This document shows, one piece after another, positions 35,261 to 39,761 of a DNA stretch of 39,761 bases (positions are counted from its first letter, which is position 1; every line of letters starts with the position of its first letter). Both the position numbers and the translations under genes were made by a program. The notes under the pieces are model-generated. The model was not told the DNA's origin. It saw nothing but the letters and a program-made list of their open reading frames with translations, and did not search any database. The stretch is from an uncultured Collinsella sp. (lineage in GTDB: Bacteria; Actinomycetota; Coriobacteriia; Coriobacteriales; Coriobacteriaceae). The DNA lies in contig CAUBOH010000018.1 of the NCBI GenBank assembly GCA_958437495.1, forward strand, positions 1-39,761, written 5' to 3'.

Positions 35261-36162
35261 TAGAAGCCGTGGCGCTCCAGGAAACGGAAGGCTAGGCGGA
35301 TCCAAGGACGGACTGCCACCTGCTTGTCCTCGTTGTCGACCGCGGTGTTGGCGTTGCCGAGCGATAGGCCGTGACCGCCCTGGTCAAAGACGTGCATCTC
35401 GCAAGCGACGCCCTCCTCGGCCATGCGCTGCGCAAACGGATAGACCTGTGTGATCGGTGCCGTCTTGTCGTCGGACACGCCCCACACAAAGGTCGGGGGC
35501 ATCTGGCGCGAAACGTGCGTGGTGGGGCAGATTTCGGCCAGGTGCTCGTCGGTCGCCTCGCCGCCCGTCACCATCGACAGATAGTCGTTGAGCAAATCGC
35601 GCCCCGTCTTGCCACCCGTCTTGGGAACGCGCAGGTCGATGCGCGGGTCGCGCGTCTGCATGTCGCGCACATAGGCAAAGTCGAGCAGCGGATAGCCCAA
35701 CACCACGGCATCGGGACGAATGTCGTCCGGACGCGCCCCGGCAAGTGCCGCGAAGGGGCCAGTCTTCCATTGCGTTGCCAGCGAAGCGCAGATCATGCCG
35801 CCCGCCGAGAATCCCACGACGCACACGCGCTTGGGATCGACATGCCACTCGTCGGCGTTGACGCGAACCGTGGCGACCATCTTGGCAAGGTCTGCCTGCG
35901 GGTGCGGAAAACTCACGTCGCCCGTGCCACTCGTCACATAGTTGAGCACAAAGGCCTGGTAGCCGCGGTCCAAAAATGCAAACGCCACCGGGTCCTGCTC
36001 GTGCGGAGCGATATGCGTAAACCCGCCTCCGCCGCAGATGACCACCGCGGGGCGGCGGCCATTCGGCTTATCGGGCAGCGGCTCGGCACCCAAATACGTA
36101 AACGTCGCCGGATACTCCTCGGTCGGCTCCTCGCCCCACAGCGCATGGCTCTCGACAATCAT
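35260..36162 (-). CDS. Alpha/beta-hydrolase, esterase (acetyl-xylan-esterase/BD-FAE-like)
   Basis: 300 aa from ATG 36162 (GGGAG about 6 nt upstream); the upstream in-frame extension lacks homology. The oxyanion region is CGGGGFTHIAPHEQDP, where related enzymes have HGGG. The nucleophile elbow is GFSAGG, the Asp lies in GVSDDKTAPI and the His in DQGGHGLSLG, completing a Ser-Asp-His triad. There is no signal peptide, so it is cytoplasmic. Enzymes of this kind deacetylate sugars or cleave short esters. The true substrate is unknown. Its 3' end runs into structured element E2. Confidence 0.85.
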   Translation of the reverse strand: MIVESHALWGEEPTEEYPATFTYLGAEPLPDKPNGRRPAVVICGGGGFTHIAPHEQDPVAFAFLDRGYQAFVLNYVTSGTGDVSFPHPQADLAKMVATVRVNADEWHVDPKRVCVVGFSAGGMICASLATQWKTGPFAALAGARPDDIRPDAVVLGYPLLDFAYVRDMQTRDPRIDLRVPKTGGKTGRDLLNDYLSMVTGGEATDEHLAEICPTTHVSRQMPPTFVWGVSDDKTAPITQVYPFAQRMAEEGVACEMHVFDQGGHGLSLGNANTAVDNEDKQVAVRPWIRLAFRFLERHGF

Positions 36163-36348
36163 ATGTGCTCCCTTCGCGCAAATTATGCGCCCTTGTTTTT
36201 CGCGTCTAAGCGTACCCCACTTGAGCCCGTGGCGAAGAAACACTCCAGCAATAAGTTTCCCTTCAACTGATATATCACATAATCCCAGTTCAGAGGTATC
36301 GTTGAGCAGCGTAAAATAGGAGCGTTGACCAAGCCGCGAAACACATAT

Positions 36349-36358
36349 GAAACGTTTC
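36349..36358. promoter_or_regulatory. LacI/CcpA-type palindrome upstream of the EIIA gene
   Basis: GAAACGTTTC is a perfect 10-bp palindrome inside TATGAAACGTTTCCGG, similar to LacI-family operators and cre boxes. It lies 48 bp before the EIIA start and just downstream of a TTGACC (36325-36330). It could therefore block a promoter there. The same 10-mer recurs at 37051-37060. Confidence 0.6.
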
Positions 36359-36405
36359 CGGCAAACCAAGCGCGCGATATGCGCCTATTTAAGTTGGAGG
36401 CAACT

Positions 36406-36969
36406 ATGGGTCTGCTCGATTCGCTTAAGTCCACCTTCACCTCGGCGGGCGAGGCATCCATTCCGCCCGCGGCAAGCTTCGCCACCCGCGAAGGCATCAT
36501 CTACGCCCCCGTCAACGGCGTGCTCGTCAACCTGGATGAGGTTCCCGACGAGACCATCGCCTCGGGTATGCTCGGCCAGGGCTACGGCATCGAGCCCATT
36601 ACCGGCACCATCTATGCGCCCGCCAACGGCCGCATCGGCGCCACCACCGTCACCAACCACTCCATCGGCATGATCACCGAGGACGGTCTTCGTGTGTTCA
36701 TCCATGTTGGCTTGGGCACCGTGGAAATGAACGGCAAGGGTTTTGCCCGCTTTGTCGAGATGGGCGATGTGGTCAAGGCGGGCCAGCCGCTCATCAGCTT
36801 CGACCGCGAGGCCATCAAGGCCGCCGGTCACGAGGACATCGTGACCGTCATCGTCTCCGAGCTCGATCGTCTTAAGAGCATCGACCATGTCGGCGAGTCC
36901 GGCACGCTTATCGGCGGCAACCCGCTCGTCAAGCTGGGCGACCCGCTACTGGTGGCCAAGACCAAGTAG
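36406..36969 (+). CDS. crr: PTS glucose-family EIIA component
   Basis: 187 aa from ATG 36406 with TTGGAGG just upstream. It accepts phosphate from HPr on His100 in RVFIHVGLGTVEMNGKGF and passes it to an EIIB domain. His85 in TNHSIGM is the second active-site histidine. A 20-30 aa N-terminal segment precedes the core. It is a free-standing EIIA, with no EIIB or EIIC domains or genes next to it, so it serves transporters encoded elsewhere. It is flanked by two GAAACGTTTC palindromes, pointing to control by a LacI-family sugar regulator. Confidence 0.9.
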   Translation: MGLLDSLKSTFTSAGEASIPPAASFATREGIIYAPVNGVLVNLDEVPDETIASGMLGQGYGIEPITGTIYAPANGRIGATTVTNHSIGMITEDGLRVFIHVGLGTVEMNGKGFARFVEMGDVVKAGQPLISFDREAIKAAGHEDIVTVIVSELDRLKSIDHVGESGTLIGGNPLVKLGDPLLVAKTK

Positions 36970-37050
36970 CAGACCGCCGTCACATAACGGGTCAACCGCC
37001 TGTGCATCTTTGCCGCATCTGCGTTGTTGTTTTGTCTATGTAGAGGTTCT

Positions 37051-37060
37051 GAAACGTTTC
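37051..37060. promoter_or_regulatory. Second LacI-type palindrome downstream of the EIIA gene
   Basis: An identical GAAACGTTTC, inside a wider partial dyad (TGTCTA ... ACC-TAGACA), lies 82 bp after the EIIA stop and about 150 bp before the acyltransferase gene. It may control that gene or form a loop with the site at 36349-36358. The rest of 36970-37203 shows nothing else. Confidence 0.5.
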
Positions 37061-37203
37061 TACCTAGACAGCTGAGCATCAACGCAGGTGCGGCTTTTGC
37101 GTAGCGAAGCATCGCCCTGTGGCATGTTGTTCAACCGCACAAACCCCCTTCCTTTGTCCGCGCAGAGCGCTAGACTGCTAGGTCGACATTGGAGGAAAGA
37201 ACG

Positions 37204-39123
37204 ATGCAAAACACACCCACGGGCGCCGCACACGCAGCGCCTCAACGCAGCCAACGCATCGCCGCACTCGACGGGCTTCGCGCCCTCGCCATCGCCGGCG
37301 TCGTCCTATATCACCTTCGTCCCAGCCGCCTGACCGGCGGTTTTTTGGGCGTTACACTCTTCTTTACGCTGAGTGGCTATCTCGCCACCAAAAGCATTAT
37401 GCGAGAAACGGCACGCGACGGGTTCTCGTACCCGCACTATATCGCCCGCCGTACCACACGCCTTATGCCACCGATTCTTATAACCATCGCGCTCACCGCC
37501 ATAGCAACCTATATCGCGGCTCCGAGCCTGCTGCCTAAAGTGCAGCAGGACGCTCTGCCGTCGGCATTGTTCTTGAGCAACTGGTTCTATATCTTCCGCA
37601 ACGTCTCGTATTTTGCCGCTGCGGGACTCCCCTCGCCGCTCACGCACCTGTGGTTCTGCGGCGTCCAGATGCAGTTCTATCTGGTATGGCCGCTCATCCT
37701 TATGGCGCTCTGCAGCAAGACCCGCTCGCGTAACACCGCCATCGGTGTCACGGTCACGTTCACGCTAGCATCGGCAGCGGCGATGGCCCTCATGTTCGAC
37801 CCCGCCGCCGACACATCGCGTGTCTACTACGGAACCGACGCCCGCGCCGCCGAGCTTTTGTGCGGAGCCCTGGCCGCCATCGCCACTCCGCGTCTGCGCG
37901 AGATACTGAGCGGCAACATCCCTGCCCCCGGCGCCAGCAAGGGTGTCTCGAAGGTTAACGTGGTCTCCCTCGCGTGGCTCGCTGCCGTCATAGTCGGCGC
38001 GTTCACGCTGACCGGAGAGAACTCTCTGCTCTACCGCGGTGGCCTTTTGCTGCTTGCCCTGCTCACCGGGCTCCTTATCATCTGCGTGCAAAACACGGAA
38101 TGTATCGTGCGTCGTCTGTTGTCGGTCAAGCCGCTCGTCTGGCTGGGCCAGCGCTCGTTCTCGGTCTACCTGGTGCACTATCCCCTGCTCATCCTTATGA
38201 ACCCCGCAACCCGTACCACCCGCATCGCCTGGTGGGAGCAGGCGCTACAGCTTGTAGTGATCCTCGCGGTGGCCGAGGTCTTCTATCGTCTCGTCGAACG
38301 TCCTTGGTCCCGCAAGCCCGCCCAGCAGGACAGCACGACAAAGACACGCGCCCTTTCGCCCGCCATGGCACTTTCTGCGCTTGGCGCCGCATGCGTCCTC
38401 GCGCTCGCCTTCGCACCGCTCGACTGGACGGGCATCGCCACCGCCCGCGCCGAGCAGCTCCGGCCCGAGCTTGCCCAAAGCGCAACCTCATCCAAGGACA
38501 ACGGCGCCGGCGACAAGAGTGCCGAGTCCGCATCCAACCAAGACGCTCAGCCCAACGACGCCGCTCAACAAAAGCCCAAAGAAGGTCCCATAGCCGAAAA
38601 GGTCCCCAAGAACCTCGACTGGAAGAGCTTTACCTACGACGAGGCGTCCGGAACCTGCGATGCCCGTGTGTTGATGATCGGCGACTCGGTCACCGCGGGC
38701 GCACAGTCCGGTATTCAGGCGGCGCTTCCCAACGCCTACATCGACGGCGTGGTAAGCCGCCAGTTCTACACCTTCCAGGATGTCTACGCGCAGGACAGCG
38801 CCAACTACGACCCGAGTGTGGTCATCTGCGCCCTTGGCACCAATGGCCTTATTCGCGACCCGCAGCAAGTGCAGGACGTGATCAATGCCGTGGGTGGCAA
38901 GCCCATCTACTTTGTGACCGTGCGCGTGCCGCTCGAGCTGCAGGACCGCAACAACCAGACGATCCGCGACGCATGCGCCCAAAACGACAACGCCGGCATC
39001 ATCGACTGGAACGGTGCCTCCGAGGGCCATAGCGAATACCTCGTCGACGACGGCACGCACCTCACCCAGGCGGGAATCGACACCTACGCAGCCCTCATCC
39101 GCCAAGCCATCTGCGGACACTAG
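37204..39123 (+). CDS. OatA-like acyltransferase: AT3 membrane domain plus SGNH hydrolase domain
   Basis: 639 aa from ATG 37204 (GGAGGAA upstream). Residues ~20-390 are an acyltransferase-3 domain with about 10-11 membrane helices, RIAALDGLRALAIAGVVLYH at its start and the FFTLSGYL motif. After another helix (~395-415) comes a low-complexity Ser/Ala/Asp/Gln/Lys linker (~430-470). An external SGNH domain follows with Ser495 in MIGDSVTAG and Asp616/His619 in DGTHLT. The family O-acetylates peptidoglycan (giving lysozyme resistance) or surface glycans. Which of these applies here is not determined. Confidence 0.9.
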   Translation: MQNTPTGAAHAAPQRSQRIAALDGLRALAIAGVVLYHLRPSRLTGGFLGVTLFFTLSGYLATKSIMRETARDGFSYPHYIARRTTRLMPPILITIALTAIATYIAAPSLLPKVQQDALPSALFLSNWFYIFRNVSYFAAAGLPSPLTHLWFCGVQMQFYLVWPLILMALCSKTRSRNTAIGVTVTFTLASAAAMALMFDPAADTSRVYYGTDARAAELLCGALAAIATPRLREILSGNIPAPGASKGVSKVNVVSLAWLAAVIVGAFTLTGENSLLYRGGLLLLALLTGLLIICVQNTECIVRRLLSVKPLVWLGQRSFSVYLVHYPLLILMNPATRTTRIAWWEQALQLVVILAVAEVFYRLVERPWSRKPAQQDSTTKTRALSPAMALSALGAACVLALAFAPLDWTGIATARAEQLRPELAQSATSSKDNGAGDKSAESASNQDAQPNDAAQQKPKEGPIAEKVPKNLDWKSFTYDEASGTCDARVLMIGDSVTAGAQSGIQAALPNAYIDGVVSRQFYTFQDVYAQDSANYDPSVVICALGTNGLIRDPQQVQDVINAVGGKPIYFVTVRVPLELQDRNNQTIRDACAQNDNAGIIDWNGASEGHSEYLVDDGTHLTQAGIDTYAALIRQAICGH

Positions 39124-39144
39124 ACAGAGTTTGCCCCGAAAAAG

Positions 39145-39179
39145 AAAGAGGGGTCGGAATACGTTCCGGCTCCTCTTTT
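39145..39179 (+). terminator. Terminator after the OatA-like gene
   Basis: The stem AAAGAGG-GG-TCGGAA / TTCCGG-CTCCTCTTT (39145-39159 and 39164-39178) has a short loop and ends in TTTT on the plus strand. Confidence 0.85.
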
Positions 39180-39253
39180 GCACTCATTTGGTCATTCGAT
39201 TTCTCTCGCCCCGCGCAGCGCCCACGCCACGCCCATACATCGCATCTGCCGTT

Positions 39254-39282
39254 TTGCTACGCTCCCGCTCGCGGGTTAGAAT
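39254..39282 (+). promoter_or_regulatory. Promoter of asnS
   Basis: TTGCTA (39254-39259) and TAGAAT (39277-39282) are 17 nt apart, about 47 bp before the asnS start codon. Confidence 0.65.
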
Positions 39283-39328
39283 GGTTAACTGTTTGGAAAT
39301 AATCCGTACAACCGCTCTGGGAGGATAC

Positions 39329-39761
39329 GTGAACCGCACCAAAATCGCGCAGCTCTATGCCGACGCCGAGTCGCTCGGCGGCCAGACTGTCACCGTCGCC
39401 GGCTGGGTCAAGTCCGTCCGCGACATGAAGAACTTTGGCTTTGTTACGCTCAACGACGGCAGCTGCTTCCGCGACCTGCAGGTCGTCATGAACCGCGAGG
39501 CGCTCGACAACTACGATGAGATCGCCCATCAAAATGTCTCGGCCGCCCTCATCTGCACTGGCACCGTCAAGCTGACGCCCGACGCCCCGCAGCCCTTTGA
39601 GCTCTCCGCCACCGAAATCAAGGTCGAGGGCACGAGCGCTCCGGACTACCCGCTGCAGAAGAAGCGCGCCACCGTCGAGTTCCTGCGCACCCAGCAGCAC
39701 CTGCGTCCGCGCACCAACCTGTTCCGCGCCGTGTTCCGCATCCGCTCCGTTGCCGCAGCCG
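39329..39761 (+). CDS. asnS: Asparaginyl-tRNA synthetase, N-terminal part
   Basis: 144 codons are inside the window; the gene runs off the right edge. The GTG start (39329-39331) has GGGAGGA upstream. Translation begins VNRTKIAQLYADAESLGG and continues with an OB-fold anticodon-binding domain (VAGWVKSVRDMKNFGFVTLN, DLQVVMN). It then enters the class II linker (EGTSAPDYPLQKKR, LRTQQHLRPRTNLFRAVFRI). The SAPDYPLQKK and HLRPRTN segments favour AsnS over AspRS. It attaches Asn to tRNA(Asn). The catalytic motifs 2 and 3 are outside the window. Confidence 0.93.
   Translation, partial: MNRTKIAQLYADAESLGGQTVTVAGWVKSVRDMKNFGFVTLNDGSCFRDLQVVMNREALDNYDEIAHQNVSAALICTGTVKLTPDAPQPFELSATEIKVEGTSAPDYPLQKKRATVEFLRTQQHLRPRTNLFRAVFRIRSVAAA

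Overview
The window reads as a chromosomal stretch of a high-GC, gut-type actinobacterium. The best guess is class Coriobacteriia, Collinsella-like. The reasons are the GC-rich codon use, an actinobacterial-type insertion in the RNA polymerase beta' subunit, and an anaerobe-style gene set (FabK, FeoAB, PTS EIIA, arginine-related transport). No tRNA, rRNA, CRISPR array, prophage or transposase gene was seen. The genus call is inference.

Layout. (1) 1-5294, minus strand: a type II fatty-acid synthesis operon transcribed fabH-acpP-fabK-fabD-fabG-fabF-accB, with accB cut by the window edge. A leader with two near-identical palindromic boxes separates it from the divergent biotin ligase gene birA (5471-6247), whose product charges AccB. 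(2) 6364-9776, minus: rpsL-rpsG-fusA-rpsJ with its own promoter and terminator; tuf is absent and rpsJ stands apart from an S10 operon. (3) 9777-12176: an insertion at the normally conserved rpoC/rpsL junction. It holds an ECF sigma factor and a membrane anti-sigma protein, bracketed by a 35-bp inverted repeat and flanked by two large structured hairpin elements. (4) 12177-22662, minus: rplJ-rplL, then galU, then rpoB-rpoC, with an L10-type leader and attenuator before rplJ. (5) 23059-28827: an aminotransferase, a hypothetical protein, a deoxyinosine glycosylase, a GH13 glycosidase, an MFS efflux pump and a YbaK deacylase. (6) 28922-31279: a FeoA-FeoB fusion with a putative metal-responsive leader. 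(7) 31732-34987: an APC antiporter and dimethylarginine dimethylaminohydrolase, with a divergent GntR regulator. (8) 35260-39761: an esterase, a PTS EIIA with LacI-type operators, an OatA-like acyltransferase, and the start of asnS.

The most striking observations concern the transcription machinery. Beta' (RpoC) ends in a domain that aligns without gaps to the DNA-binding C-terminal domain of the RNA polymerase alpha subunit and keeps its DNA-contact residues. Beta (RpoB) has an 8-residue longer, rewritten fork loop 2 next to the rifampicin region. rpoB has a second candidate promoter covered by a perfect LexA-type box. Ribosomal protein S12 naturally carries Arg at the streptomycin-resistance position 88.

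The second theme is a set of structured intergenic elements. Two copies of a ~140-nt element with compensatory base changes follow the stop codons of rpoC and the esterase gene. Two long hairpins sit at the promoters of the rpsL and rplJ operons. A 35-bp inverted repeat brackets the sigma/anti-sigma pair. These look like dispersed Coriobacteriia repeats or unrecognised RNAs.
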